A DNA stretch of 45,793 nt from Silicimonas sp. (GCA_022826205.1 JAJDVJ010000043.1:1-45793), one strand, 5' to 3'. Positions 34,737 to 44,221 are shown, numbered from the stretch's first letter. The notes: generated from the sequence alone by a model not told the origin. Made by a program: numbers and translations.

Positions 34737-35537
34737 GTGGACAAGCCTCTCATCGAGATCAAGGGCGTCCGCCACGCCTACCAGACCCAGACAGGGCAGC
34801 TCCCGGTGCTCGATGGTTTGGTGCTTTCGGTGCCCGAGGGCGGCTTTTCGGCCGTCGTCGGGCCTTCGGGCTGTGGCAAGTCCACGCTGACACGGCTCGT
34901 CGCCGGCCTGCTGAAACCCGATGAGGGCGAGGTCTGGCTGCACGGAGAACTTGTAAGAGGTCCGAAGTCAGTCGTTGGCATGGCCTTCCAGAACCCGGTC
35001 TTGCTCGAATGGCGTACGATCCTGCAAAACGTAATGCTTCCGCTCGAGATCGTGCCGACCAAGATGTCGAGAAAAGAGCGGGAAGACCGCGCGCTCCACC
35101 TCCTTGCCCTTGTCGGCCTCGAAGGATTCGAGGACAAGCGCCCGAGCGAGCTCTCCGGCGGCATGCGCCAGCGCGCTTCGCTCTGCCGCGCCATCGTTCA
35201 CAAGCCCGAAGTTCTGATCCTTGATGAGCCCTTCGCCGCGCTCGATGCCTTCACGCGCGAAGACCTTTGGCAAACCATGCATGCCGTGAAGGCGGAAGAA
35301 CCTTTCACCGGCGTCCTCATCACCCATGATCTGAGAGAGGCGATATTTCTCGCTGACGAGATTGTCGTCCTCTCCGGTCGCCCCGCCCGCACGCAATACG
35401 TGATGGACGTTCATCTCAAGGGCCCTCGCGACATCGAACATCTCTACACGCCCAAATCTGCAGATGCGCTCAACATTCTGCGCCACCAAATCCAGATCGC
35501 CCAAGGCCGCGCTCCGGCGGGAGAGGCTACCCAATGA
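34737..35537 (+). CDS. ABC transporter ATPase, TauB/SsuB type
   Basis: A 266-residue importer ATPase. Walker [15 protein letters not shown] is near residue 41, Q-loop AFQNPVLLEWRT near 82, signature LSGGMRQRASLCRA near 141, Walker [18 protein letters not shown] near 161 and switch ITHDLREAIFLADE near 198; all are intact. The start is GTG 34737, 12 bases after the binding-protein stop; VDKPLIEIKGVRHAY is a normal N-terminus. Its stop overlaps the permease ATG by 4 bases. Confidence 0.9.
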   Translation: MDKPLIEIKGVRHAYQTQTGQLPVLDGLVLSVPEGGFSAVVGPSGCGKSTLTRLVAGLLKPDEGEVWLHGELVRGPKSVVGMAFQNPVLLEWRTILQNVMLPLEIVPTKMSRKEREDRALHLLALVGLEGFEDKRPSELSGGMRQRASLCRAIVHKPEVLILDEPFAALDAFTREDLWQTMHAVKAEEPFTGVLITHDLREAIFLADEIVVLSGRPARTQYVMDVHLKGPRDIEHLYTPKSADALNILRHQIQIAQGRAPAGEATQ

Positions 35538-36295
35538 ACTGGAAGCAAATCGCAGTGCCCATCGCCGCACTGGTCATATTCGGCCTCTTCTGGGAATTTC
35601 TCGTCTGGGTCAACGGCTGGCCCAACTACAAGATGGCTTCGCCCAGCGATCTCTGGCCCGCATTCTGGAAGTTCCGCTGGCTCTTCCTCGAGTACGGTTG
35701 GGACACGCTATGGCGAACGGTCGCCGGACTGGTCCTGGCGGTAATTCTTGGCGTGTTCCTCGGCATGATCATGGGGCTGTCGCGCATCATGCGCGATGCG
35801 CTTTACCCGTTGCTTGTGGGGTTCAACGCGATCCCGAAGGCCACCGTTGTTCCGATCATCGCACTTCTCTTCGTGGGCCAGCACGACATGAACACCATTC
35901 TGATCGCCTTCCTCATCAGCTTCTTCCCGATTGCAGTTTCCGTTGCCATTGGGCTGTCGACGCTCGAGCCCGAATACCGCGACATCCTCGCTTCGCTCGG
36001 CGCGTCGCGCTTCACGATCTTCTGGAAAATCGCGCTGCCCAAGACATTGCCCGAGTTCTTCGGTGCGCTCAAAGTGGCCGTCACGCTCGCCTTCATCGGC
36101 ACCAACCTGATGGAGATCGTCGAGCCGCACGGCCGCGGGCTCGGACATCTATTCGACAGTGGCAAGATCAGCGCCGATTATCCCCTGATGTTCGCCGTTC
36201 TCATCGCCTTGGCGCTGATGGGGATCCTGCTCTATTACGTGGTCGTGGCAATTGAGAAGGTCTTTGCGGGATGGGCCGAACGTGCTCCGACCTAG
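35534..36295 (+). CDS. ABC transporter permease, TauC/SsuC type
   Basis: A 253-residue inner-membrane permease with about six helices, beginning IAVPIAALVIFGLFWEFLVW. The EAA coupling loop is LSTLEPEYRDILASLGASRFTIFWKIALPKTLPEFF-like, around residues 138-172, with the conserved A-S-x-x-x-F and LP. ATG 35534 overlaps the ATPase stop, so the two are coupled. It is the last gene of the plus-strand importer that separates lpxC from ftsZ and converges on ftsZ. Confidence 0.88.
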   Translation: MNWKQIAVPIAALVIFGLFWEFLVWVNGWPNYKMASPSDLWPAFWKFRWLFLEYGWDTLWRTVAGLVLAVILGVFLGMIMGLSRIMRDALYPLLVGFNAIPKATVVPIIALLFVGQHDMNTILIAFLISFFPIAVSVAIGLSTLEPEYRDILASLGASRFTIFWKIALPKTLPEFFGALKVAVTLAFIGTNLMEIVEPHGRGLGHLFDSGKISADYPLMFAVLIALALMGILLYYVVVAIEKVFAGWAERAPT

Positions 36296-36687
36296 CAATT
36301 CTTCCGTCAGCCGCATTTCTGCCATTGCGTAATGGCGGCTACCGGTTTCCCTCGCGGGTTTCACCTTTCGATCCCCTGCATCGTCACCGCTTCGGTCCCG
36401 TCGAAAGACTTGGTTCGAAGTTCTCTTGGAGCCCAGGCCAGAAAGTACCTGGATCCGGACCATAAGCGATTGCTCGCACGCGATCAGGTCTTGTGCAAAT
36501 TCAGACACTTACTTGGGAGCCTTGGCAGCCGCACTGGACCGCCGTCTGGTCACCAAGCCGCATCCCGAACCAATAGGCGCACTGGAAAAAGCCTCACTTC
36601 GCCAAATTTGCCTGAGCGGCCCGAACGAAGGCAGTTCGCAAAGATGTGCTCGCGTACAAAGGCAAACAAGTCCGAGCGGTTGAACCT
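36296..36687. other. Gene-free stretch between importer and ftsZ ends
   Basis: Convergent intergenic region of 392 bases. A perfect short hairpin, GCCATT (36321-36326), GCGT, AATGGC (36331-36336), lies 26 bases after the permease stop and may weakly terminate it, though no T-run follows. No gene is recognised on either strand. Confidence 0.45.
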
Positions 36688-38208
36688 TCAGTTCGCCTGA
36701 CGGCGGAGGAATGCTGGTATTTCCATGCTCTCGTCGCCCATCCGCCCGTCACGGACGCTATCGTCGAGCCGTGGCTCCGCCGGCGGCAGGTCCGCACTGC
36801 CGTTCCTGCGACCAGACATCCGGTTGATGAGCTTGTTTATGCCGAACTTTGGTTGTTCGATCGTGCCGGGGCCCTCGGACAAGTCATTGCCATAGTTTGC
36901 ATCCCCCGGAATCCGACCTGCCATCGAGCCTGGCGCGCGGCCAACGACTCTCTCGAGTCGCGCGATCACCTCTGGCGATGGCGCACCGGGCACCGGACGC
37001 AATTCCGCCGCGGACCTTGGCTCTGCCGCGAGAGGCGGTTCTTCGGCCTCAACATGTCCTGCCTCGGCCACAGCCTCGGGCGGAGTCTCTCCAAACAGGC
37101 TCTGCTCTTCCTCATGGACGGCATGTGCCACCGCTGCCAATTCGGGTTCGATTTCCTGTTCCGGTGCAACTTCCGGTTCTGACTCGGGCTCGACCGGAAC
37201 CAGTTCCTCCGTCGGCATGTATGAGTCAATCTGGGCATGCGGCACGCTGTCTATTCCCGTCGCCACGACGCTCACACGCATCCTGCCCTGCATGGCCGTA
37301 TCCAGCGTGGAACCGACAATGATGTTGGCTTCGCTTTCGACCTCGCTGCGAATGCGGTTTGCGGCTTCGTCAATTTCGAACAGGGTCACGTCATCCGAAC
37401 CGGTTATGTTTATCAGGACGCCGTTGGCACCCTGAAGGCTGATCTCGTCAAGGAGCGGATTGGCAATTGCCATCTCGGCGGCCTTCACTGCCCGGTCCTC
37501 GCCTTCCGCCTCGCCCGTTCCCATCATCGCCTTGCCCATCTCGTCCATGACGGCGCGGACATCCGCGAAATCTAGGTTGATGAGGCCAGGGCGAACCATC
37601 AGGTCGGTGACCCCCTTCACACCTTGATAGAGCACATCATCCGCCATGGAGAACGCCTCTGTGAAGGTGGTCTGTTCGTTGGCAATCCGGAACAGGTTCT
37701 GGTTCGGGATGATGATCAGCGTATCGACCACCCTTTGCAGTTCCTCGACGCCCTCTTCGGCCTGCGTCATCCGTTTGGCGCCCTCAAACTGGAAGGGCTT
37801 CGTTACCACGCCGATCGTCAGCACTCCGAGTTCTCGCGCTGCATGCGCGATGATCGGTGCTGCGCCAGTCCCTGTACCTCCGCCCATTCCGGCCGTGATG
37901 AAACACATGTGAGCGCCGGTCAGGCAATCGACAATCTCCTCCAGGGCCTCTTCGGCTGCTGCCGCTCCAACCGACGGGCGCGCGCCCGCGCCCAGTCCTT
38001 CCGTGGCCCGCAACCCCATCTGGACCTTGGTCGGCGCATTCGATTGCTGCAGTGCCTGTGCGTCCGTGTTTGCAACGATGAACTCGACGCCCTCGAGATT
38101 CATTTCGATCATGTTGTTGACCGCGTTGCCTCCCGCACCTCCCACTCCGAACACCGTAATGCGAGGTCTCAGATCCTCATGCGAGGGGATTGTCAGATTC
38201 AACGTCAT
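36688..38208 (-). CDS. ftsZ: Cell division GTPase FtsZ
   Basis: Tubulin homologue that forms the division ring; 506 residues. N-terminal GTP-binding core with [14 protein letters not shown] (20-33) and the tubulin signature [10 protein letters not shown] (109-118). The polymerisation domain follows to about residue 320. The C-terminal linker is very long, over 150 residues, rich in Glu, Pro and Ala ([20 protein letters not shown]-type runs), and ends in the conserved tail [13 protein letters not shown] that binds FtsA. Long linkers are usual in alphaproteobacteria. GGAGGGC precedes ATG 38208. The ftsA gene lies upstream across a 547-base gap; lpxC is displaced downstream. Confidence 0.95.
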   Translation of the reverse strand: MTLNLTIPSHEDLRPRITVFGVGGAGGNAVNNMIEMNLEGVEFIVANTDAQALQQSNAPTKVQMGLRATEGLGAGARPSVGAAAAEEALEEIVDCLTGAHMCFITAGMGGGTGTGAAPIIAHAARELGVLTIGVVTKPFQFEGAKRMTQAEEGVEELQRVVDTLIIIPNQNLFRIANEQTTFTEAFSMADDVLYQGVKGVTDLMVRPGLINLDFADVRAVMDEMGKAMMGTGEAEGEDRAVKAAEMAIANPLLDEISLQGANGVLINITGSDDVTLFEIDEAANRIRSEVESEANIIVGSTLDTAMQGRMRVSVVATGIDSVPHAQIDSYMPTEELVPVEPESEPEVAPEQEIEPELAAVAHAVHEEEQSLFGETPPEAVAEAGHVEAEEPPLAAEPRSAAELRPVPGAPSPEVIARLERVVGRAPGSMAGRIPGDANYGNDLSEGPGTIEQPKFGINKLINRMSGRRNGSADLPPAEPRLDDSVRDGRMGDESMEIPAFLRRQAN

Positions 38209-38755
38209 TGGTTTGCCCTCCTGCTCCATTTCTCTTGCCTGATGAGGTGCCGCTCTTGCGGTCGTCCCTGTCATCTGCCTCATTCCTCAACCCTTAGGCC
38301 CCGGGTGGCCCACCAATCACTCGACTTGTGGCCGAAACCACGAAATATGGCAAGCAATTTTGCAGATTGCCCATCATGTCGTGCGCGACCCGCCATATAG
38401 TGCACTGGCGGCGCCCATCCGCCAACTCTGCGCCTTGCCGACCTTGGCTACGCCAAAGCCGACTTGGTTGGAGCGACATGGTTGTGTGGTGCCTGCTCTG
38501 CCCATCTTCGTGGCCGTTTCCCGGCCTTGTGGACAACTTACCAGATTCGCTTCGCGAGGTCGCGCATTATTTTGGCAAGCACTGCATTTTCGGGTCACGC
38601 ATGGTCCTCCCACTTTGAGATGTGCAACCCGCTGTAAAGTAACAGAATTACGATGGAATCTCGTTTCGAGCTCCGGATCACGGGCTTCCTGCCGTGCTTG
38701 CGGCATCGGATACATGAGGGCCACGTCGAGAATCAGACGCAGTTCTATGCCCGAC
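38209..38755. other. Long ftsA-ftsZ intergenic region
   Basis: No gene is supported in 547 bases. It must contain the ftsZ promoter (minus strand), but no single strong -35/-10 pair stands out. A near-consensus DnaA box, TTGTCCACA on the minus strand (one change from TTATCCACA), is at 38528-38536. I looked for the CtrA motif TTAA-N7-TTAA and did not find one. Confidence 0.45.
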
Positions 38756-40093
38756 CTACCAGTTGGTCCTGAACCACTTGACCGCGCGCTTCAGCGGACG
38801 CGCCGCCCTGAAGTCATAGGGCAATTCAAAGTCCCAACACTCGTCCTGGGGATGAGCCGCCAGAAGACTGAGTCCCACGGCGCTGGAGAATGCGGTGCCG
38901 GTCACGGCCTGGGGCAGGCCACGCACTCTTAATGGGTGGCCGATGCGGACCTGCTGGCCGAGAATCCGCGCCGCCAGCGAATCAATCCCAGGCACCTGGC
39001 TGGCCCCTCCCGTCAGCACGATCTGCTGGCTCGGCAAGTGCTCGAATCCGGCGGCATCGAGGCGCTCGCGCACCGCTTCAAGGATTTCCTCGACTCTGGG
39101 ACGCATAATGCCGATCAATTCCGCCCGGCTCACTGCTCGCCTCTCGCCATCCCAACTTTCGGACTCACGGTCGATCTCGATCATGTCTCGGTCGTCCATG
39201 CCAGTTGCGACAACACCGCCATGAAACGTCTTGATCCGTTCGGCCACATTCATCGGAACCTTGAAACCCATCGCGATGTCGTGAGTGACGTGCTCGCCAC
39301 CGAGACGAACCGCATCGGCATAGATCATGTGTCGCTTCAGGAAAATCGAGATGCCTGTCGTGCCTCCTCCCATGTCGATGCATGCCGCGCCGAGCTCCTG
39401 TTCGTCCTCGACCAGTGCCGAAATCCCCGACACATAGGATGACATGGCCAACCCGGCCATCTCCAGATCGCAACGACGAACGCAGTGAACCAAGTTGCCG
39501 ATCGGAGCCCGGTCTGCCGTCAGCATGTGCATGTCGCAGGCCAGACGCTGCCCGATCTGATTTCTCGGATCCGTCAGGCCCGACCTGTGGTCCAGCACGA
39601 AGTTCACAGGCTGAGCGTGCAGAATTTCACGATCCGCCCCGTAGTCCGGGATGTCGCAGGATGCGAGAACGTGAGCGACATCGGATTCGGTCACGATCTC
39701 TCGCTCAACCTGCACTTGGCCAGCGAGGCCATAGGAACGAGGTCTGCCCCCCGACGCGCAGGCCATCACGTGGTCAACGCGACATTGCGCCATTTTCTGC
39801 GCAGCCTGCACGGCGGTTCGAATTGCGCGTTCGGTCTCGCGCAGAACCATCGTCTCACCGAATTCAACACCTCGCGACCGCGTGGTCGCGGCTCCAATGA
39901 CGCGGAACTTTTCCTGCCCTGCCAGATTGCCGATGCCCTCGTCGTTTGCGGCATCCATGTTCTCTTCAAGAACCAGGATCAGACAGGCAATCTTGGATGT
40001 TCCGACGTCCAGAACCGCGATGACACCTCTCTGCATCGCGGTCTGCCGCATCGCCCGCATGGCACGTTGGTTGCGATAAATGTCTCCCATCAT
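38756..40093 (-). CDS. ftsA: Cell division protein FtsA
   Basis: Actin-like membrane tether of FtsZ, 445 residues. Phosphate-1 motif IAVLDVGTSKIACLI is at about residues 25-39, followed by the SHS2 (1C) domain. Phosphate-2 motif IDMGGGTTGISIF lies near residue 217 and the adenosine motif LTGGASQVPGID near 356. The C-terminus ends AVKWFRTNW, matching the amphipathic membrane-targeting helix. ATG 40093 or 40090 may be used. It follows ftsQ by 16 bases. Confidence 0.95.
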   Translation of the reverse strand: MMGDIYRNQRAMRAMRQTAMQRGVIAVLDVGTSKIACLILVLEENMDAANDEGIGNLAGQEKFRVIGAATTRSRGVEFGETMVLRETERAIRTAVQAAQKMAQCRVDHVMACASGGRPRSYGLAGQVQVEREIVTESDVAHVLASCDIPDYGADREILHAQPVNFVLDHRSGLTDPRNQIGQRLACDMHMLTADRAPIGNLVHCVRRCDLEMAGLAMSSYVSGISALVEDEQELGAACIDMGGGTTGISIFLKRHMIYADAVRLGGEHVTHDIAMGFKVPMNVAERIKTFHGGVVATGMDDRDMIEIDRESESWDGERRAVSRAELIGIMRPRVEEILEAVRERLDAAGFEHLPSQQIVLTGGASQVPGIDSLAARILGQQVRIGHPLRVRGLPQAVTGTAFSSAVGLSLLAAHPQDECWDFELPYDFRAARPLKRAVKWFRTNW

Positions 40094-40109
40094 CGGTCAG
40101 GCTCGTTGC

Positions 40110-40946
40110 TCACCCATCGTGAAGTGTCCCGATCGCCGTCTGGCCAAGGCGCAGGACCGGTCGCTGCGAGTTGCGGAAATCCACAACCGATATGTCCCGT
40201 TCAAGCAGGTCCTGCGCCACATCCAGTTCAACGACCTTCTTGAGCGCAGTCACAGCCTGCGTTTCCGGCAGCTTGATCGACTGCCCGCGATCCAGGACCA
40301 CGTCCCAACGGCGTTCACCCACCCGAATGAAGCCGCGCAGGCGGTCGCGAATCGGACGGGCAACGTAATAGAGCTGGAGGACCTCGGGAATTGCCGCATC
40401 CGCACCAAGTCCCGCAACCAAGGGCAGATCAGGTCGGGAAACGCGCGACGGCACGGTCGCTACCCGATACCCGGTCTTGTCAAGAAGGACTACGCTGTCG
40501 TCCGAACGCCAGACCGCAACCGGCACTCGCTCATCGACTTCTACAACCAGGACACCTCTCGATCGGACCTGAAGCGATGCATGTGCGACCGCATCAAGCG
40601 CTTGGACCTTTTCCGTCAGATCGGCAAGTCGCAGGTTGAAGGGTGAGACGGGGAATTCGATGGAAAGGGATTTGCGGATGCTCGCAGCCAGTTCCGGCGA
40701 TGCACCCTCGACAATCATCATCCGCACAATGAGCTCCGGCCGCTCACCGACTTCATTTCGAAGCTCGGAAAGGAACGCCACTGCACTCTCCCGCCGACCC
40801 TCGTCGACCGCCCAGAGGCTGACCAGCGTCGCCAATGCGATTACGGGCATCCCGAACCGCCGGAATGGACGCATCGACGGGCGCAACATCAGCCGTTTCA
40901 TCCGGTATTCCAGGCGGGACGGAGCGGGATCCTTCATCGTTCGCAT
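40110..40946 (-). CDS. ftsQ: Cell division protein FtsQ
   Basis: A bitopic divisome scaffold protein of 278 residues: basic cytoplasmic N-terminus, a single helix (FGMPVIALATLVSLWAV, about 31-47), then the POTRA domain (LIVRMMIVEGASPELAASIR and LRLADLTEKVQALDAVAHASL) and the beta domain (VDERVPVAVWR). The order and sizes match alphaproteobacterial FtsQ. Its start overlaps the ddl stop by 13 bases, so translation is coupled. Sequence conservation of the C-terminal beta domain is low, as usual for this family. Confidence 0.92.
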   Translation of the reverse strand: MRTMKDPAPSRLEYRMKRLMLRPSMRPFRRFGMPVIALATLVSLWAVDEGRRESAVAFLSELRNEVGERPELIVRMMIVEGASPELAASIRKSLSIEFPVSPFNLRLADLTEKVQALDAVAHASLQVRSRGVLVVEVDERVPVAVWRSDDSVVLLDKTGYRVATVPSRVSRPDLPLVAGLGADAAIPEVLQLYYVARPIRDRLRGFIRVGERRWDVVLDRGQSIKLPETQAVTALKKVVELDVAQDLLERDISVVDFRNSQRPVLRLGQTAIGTLHDG

Positions 40947-41848
40947 GACGCATCCTTCACGATCCAGTCACAGAGTTCGGGGAAACTGGTTCCGAGATGG
41001 GCGGCCTGTTCGGGCACAAGCGACGTCGGCGTCATTCCGGGCTGGGTGTTCGTCTCCAACGCAAAGAGGCCCTGCAGACCCCTAGAATCGTCCCACCGAA
41101 AATCGATTCGGCTGACTCCCCGGCAACCGAGCGCCTCATGAGCTGTCTCGGCATGTGCGAGGCAGGCCTTCGTGATCACGTCCGGGACGTTTGCCGGCAA
41201 GTCGTGCCGCGAGGCGCCCGGCAGGTACTTTGCGTCATAGTCGTACCAGCCATCGGTCACGATTTCGGTAACGCAGAGCGCCTTGCCGCCCTTCACCGTC
41301 ACCGTCAGTTCCCGACCCGGCACATATGCCTCGACCATCAGGGACTCAGGCATTTCGTCGTCAAACTGCGGCGGTCGGTTTGCTCGATCCGGTACGATGC
41401 AGACGCCAACGGAAGAGCCTTCGTTGTTTGGCTTGACGACATAGGGCGGCGCCATGACGTGCCCTGCCTTGATTTCCGTCCTGGAAAACAGATCGCCGTC
41501 CGCGACGGGAATGCCTGCCTTGACAAAGGCCGCTTTCGATCGCGCCTTGTCCATGGCGAGAGCCGAAGCCAGAACGCCAGAGTGCGAGTAGGGAATCCGC
41601 AACCATTCGAGAATGCCCTGGACGCACCCATCCTCTCCCCATCGTCCGTGCAACGCATTGAAGACGACGTCGGGAGACGACTCCGTCAGCCGCTCCACGA
41701 TGTCCTGCCCGGCATCAATGGCGATGACATCGTAGTCCATCTCGCGAAGTGCCATGACACACTCCTGGCCCGAGGACAGGGAGACCTCGCGCTCGACAGA
41801 GCGTCCGCCCATAATCACCGCGACTTTGGGAAGTGTCCTGCTCGACAT
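40934..41848 (-). CDS. ddl: D-alanine-D-alanine ligase
   Basis: Joins two D-alanines for the peptidoglycan stem peptide. 304 residues, the DdlB size. GGRSVEREVSLSSG near residue 14, LHGRWGEDGCVQGILEW near 64, YVVKPNNEGSSVGV near 136 (ATP-grasp), and ETNTQPGMTPTSLVPEQA near 273 (metal and substrate binding) are all present. It lies 48 bases after murB and overlaps ftsQ, the standard dcw order. Confidence 0.95.
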   Translation of the reverse strand: MSSRTLPKVAVIMGGRSVEREVSLSSGQECVMALREMDYDVIAIDAGQDIVERLTESSPDVVFNALHGRWGEDGCVQGILEWLRIPYSHSGVLASALAMDKARSKAAFVKAGIPVADGDLFSRTEIKAGHVMAPPYVVKPNNEGSSVGVCIVPDRANRPPQFDDEMPESLMVEAYVPGRELTVTVKGGKALCVTEIVTDGWYDYDAKYLPGASRHDLPANVPDVITKACLAHAETAHEALGCRGVSRIDFRWDDSRGLQGLFALETNTQPGMTPTSLVPEQAAHLGTSFPELCDWIVKDASCER

Positions 41849-41896
41849 TCCTTCCCCACCTGCTATCAGGGCGTTATCCGCCCTCGTCTGTCTGCC

Positions 41897-42832
41897 TCAT
41901 GCCGTCGTGGTCGGTTCCCCGACCCTCGCAATTTCCCATTCTAATGCAATTCCCGAGTGTTGGAAGACCTTTGTGCGAACCTCTTCGCCGAGCGCTTCCA
42001 AATCGGCTGCGGTAGCACCGCCCAGATTGACGAGAAAATTTGGATGCATTGCTGACATCTGCGCCTGTCCGCGACGCACGCCGCGCAATCCGGCGTCCTC
42101 GATGACCTTCCACGCCTTCAGTTCATGCTTGTCATCCGCCTTGCCCGTCGAACTGTAGCCAGCCGGATTCCGGAACGTCGATCCCGCCGTCAGCGCCTTG
42201 GTAGGTTGCGTTTCCTCTCTCCTGGCGATTTGCGTCTTCATCTTCGTTTCCAAGACCTCGGGGTCATGCGGACCTGCGCGAAATCTTGCCGAAACAACCA
42301 CGGCGCCTTCCGGAAGTTCGCTTTTTCGATATCCGAAATTCATGCAGTCCGGACCGAGATTCGCCCTGCTACCGTCGCGCAGCACCACTTCGGCCGACAC
42401 GAAATGGTCCGAAATGTACGAGCCGTAGCATCCGGCATTCATCCGGATGGCACCACCGATCACGCCCGGAATGGTGCAAAGGAACACGAGATCAAGGCCC
42501 GCTTCCGCCGCTCTTTTGGCAACCTGGATGTCCATGGCGCCTGCACCCGCAGTCACGACGTCGCCGTTGACTGAGATGTCGGCAAATTGTCGGCCCAAGC
42601 GGATAACGACGGCACGAATCCCGCCGTCGCGCACGATGAGATTCGACCCGACGCCCATCGGAAAGACCGCAATGTCTTCAGGCAAGGCCGCAAGGAACGT
42701 GCTCAGGTCATCAACATCCTTTGGCAGGAACAGCCAGTCCGCCGGTCCGCCCACTCGCAGCCATGTCAACCCGGACAGGTCGTAGCTCGGCACGAGCCGC
42801 CCACGTACATCTATTTCGGCCACGCTTCCCAT
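41897..42832 (-). CDS. murB: UDP-N-acetylenolpyruvoylglucosamine reductase
   Basis: Second step of UDP-MurNAc formation, FAD- and NADPH-dependent; 311 residues, type II (shorter) MurB. FAD-binding [19 protein letters not shown] is near residue 25 and [20 protein letters not shown] near 124-143 (catalytic Arg). The proton-donor Ser is in [12 protein letters not shown] near residue 216, and the catalytic Glu in [14 protein letters not shown] at the C-terminus. All catalytic residues are present. First preserved gene of this dcw segment: murC, usually upstream, is not adjacent here. Confidence 0.94.
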   Translation of the reverse strand: MGSVAEIDVRGRLVPSYDLSGLTWLRVGGPADWLFLPKDVDDLSTFLAALPEDIAVFPMGVGSNLIVRDGGIRAVVIRLGRQFADISVNGDVVTAGAGAMDIQVAKRAAEAGLDLVFLCTIPGVIGGAIRMNAGCYGSYISDHFVSAEVVLRDGSRANLGPDCMNFGYRKSELPEGAVVVSARFRAGPHDPEVLETKMKTQIARREETQPTKALTAGSTFRNPAGYSSTGKADDKHELKAWKVIEDAGLRGVRRGQAQMSAMHPNFLVNLGGATAADLEALGEEVRTKVFQHSGIALEWEIARVGEPTTTA

Positions 42833-42950
42833 CGCGCCGGAGCTAGCATCACACCCGAATCAAGACCAGCGCAAACCGAATCTTTGCCGCCATTCGCCAT
42901 GGCAAGTTCCATGTGCCGATGCAATCAAGGCAGAAGGCAACAAGATGGCT

Positions 42951-44033
42951 TCAGAAAAGGGAAAGCTGGTCCCCCACCCTCACGGGCCGTGTGAAGAGGT
43001 CGGTTCGCAGGGGAGGCAGTTTCGTCGCGAGGTCCAGCCTCCTCGCCGAAATCGAGAATCGGTGTGCGACCATGTCCGCGAAGACGCCCTGGCCGGTCAT
43101 GCGCCTGCCCCATTCTGGGTCATAGTCCCGGCCATTGTGCAATTCTCGTACGCGACCCATGACCCTTTGTGCCCGGTCAGGATAGTGTTCGGCCAGCCAT
43201 TCCTGAAACAGAGGCGAGACCTCAAGGGGCAGCCGAAGCATGATCCAGCTTGCGGCAATTGCTCCTGCTTCCGCAGCTTCGGCCAGGATGGCCTCCAGTT
43301 CGTGGTCGGTGAGTGCGGGAACTACGGGCGCCACCATGACCCGCACGGGACACCCTGCCTCTGCAAGGCGTCGAATCGTCTCGAGCCTCCGCTGCGGCGA
43401 AGGTGCCCTCGGCTCCATCTTGCGAGCCAGTCGTGCATCCAGGGTGGTCACGCTTATTCCCACCCGAGCCACGCCGAGGCGACCCATCTCGCCAAGGATG
43501 TCCACGTCTCGTTCGATCAGCGTCCCTTTGGTCACAATTGCCATCGGATGCCGGTATTCATGCAGCGTCTCCAGGATCCGTCGCACGATCCGATACCCGC
43601 GCTCGATCGGCTGGTAAGGGTCGGTGTTCGTCCCCATTGCAATGACGGCCGGGCGATAGGACTTGGCCCGAAGCTCCCGTTCCAGAATCTTGGGAGCCTC
43701 CGGTCGAGCGACGAGCCGCGTTTCGAAGTCGAGCCCCGGCGACAGTCCGAGAAAGGCGTGTGTGGGACGCGCAAAGCAGTAGATGCAGCCATGTTCGCAT
43801 CCCCTGTAGGGATTGATCGACTGATCGAAACCTATGTCCGGCGAGCGGTTGCGCGTGATCACGCGCCGCGGCCTCTCGACTGTCACTTCGGTGCGCAGCG
43901 GCGGAAGATCGTCTTCGACTGGCCAGCCGTCTAGAAAGGCCTCGCGCTCCTGCGACTCGAACCGGTTGGCCGGGTTCGTTCGGGCGGCGCGGCCGACCGC
44001 TCGGAATCCTGCCAATTGATCAATTTGCGACAT
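42951..44033 (-). CDS. Radical SAM protein of the SplB-like / PA0069-Rv2578c family
   Basis: A 360-residue radical SAM protein. The cluster motif is CEHGCIYC (CxxxCxxC) at about residues 83-90, preceded by SINPYRG. Later segments AMGTNTDPYQPIERGYRIVRR and VTKGTLIERDVD are typical of this spore-photoproduct-lyase-related family, whose substrate is not established. Start ATG 44033 was chosen because promoter elements occupy 44041-44069, which rules out longer frames reaching 44231. An SOS box lies inside that promoter, so the protein is probably induced by DNA damage, in keeping with a repair role. Ends 118 bases before murB. Confidence 0.88.
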   Translation of the reverse strand: MSQIDQLAGFRAVGRAARTNPANRFESQEREAFLDGWPVEDDLPPLRTEVTVERPRRVITRNRSPDIGFDQSINPYRGCEHGCIYCFARPTHAFLGLSPGLDFETRLVARPEAPKILERELRAKSYRPAVIAMGTNTDPYQPIERGYRIVRRILETLHEYRHPMAIVTKGTLIERDVDILGEMGRLGVARVGISVTTLDARLARKMEPRAPSPQRRLETIRRLAEAGCPVRVMVAPVVPALTDHELEAILAEAAEAGAIAASWIMLRLPLEVSPLFQEWLAEHYPDRAQRVMGRVRELHNGRDYDPEWGRRMTGQGVFADMVAHRFSISARRLDLATKLPPLRTDLFTRPVRVGDQLSLF

Positions 44034-44040
44034 GTCGCGA

Positions 44041-44069
44041 AAAATAGAACATACAGCGAACATAGTCAA
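44041..44069 (-). promoter_or_regulatory. LexA-controlled promoter of the radical SAM gene
   Basis: On the minus strand TTGACT (44069-44064) and TATTTT (44046-44041) are exactly 17 bases apart. Between them, on the plus strand, is GAAC (44047-44050), ATACAGC, GAAC (44058-44061), a perfect alphaproteobacterial SOS box (GAAC-N7-GAAC). LexA bound there would block RNA polymerase. Only seven bases separate the -10 box from ATG 44033, so the transcript is probably leaderless. Confidence 0.8.
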
Positions 44070-44161
44070 TGGGGATGGTTGTTTCCAAGCTCTCTTGAAA
44101 CATCGGCAGGGGCAGACCCTCTCCCGAAACTTCGAGGAATTATGTGCCCTTCCACAATAGA

Positions 44162-44202
44162 TTGACACGTGCACATTTTGGCATATACATATGCCATATG
44201 CC
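44162..44202 (+). promoter_or_regulatory. Promoter and operator of the first vapBC module
   Basis: TTGACA (44162-44167) and TATACA (44184-44189) are 16 bases apart. A perfect palindrome, GGCATAT-AC-ATATGCC (44180-44195), covers the -10 box, and another ATATGCC follows directly at 44196-44202. This fits autoregulation by the VapBC complex, as known for the family. Confidence 0.7.
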
Positions 44203-44221
44203 ATTCTCAGAGGAGGTGCCA

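Noticed and set aside
36321-36336. Rho-independent terminator after the second importer
   Set aside because: The hairpin is perfect but short and lacks a T-run, so I mention it only in the intergenic entry.
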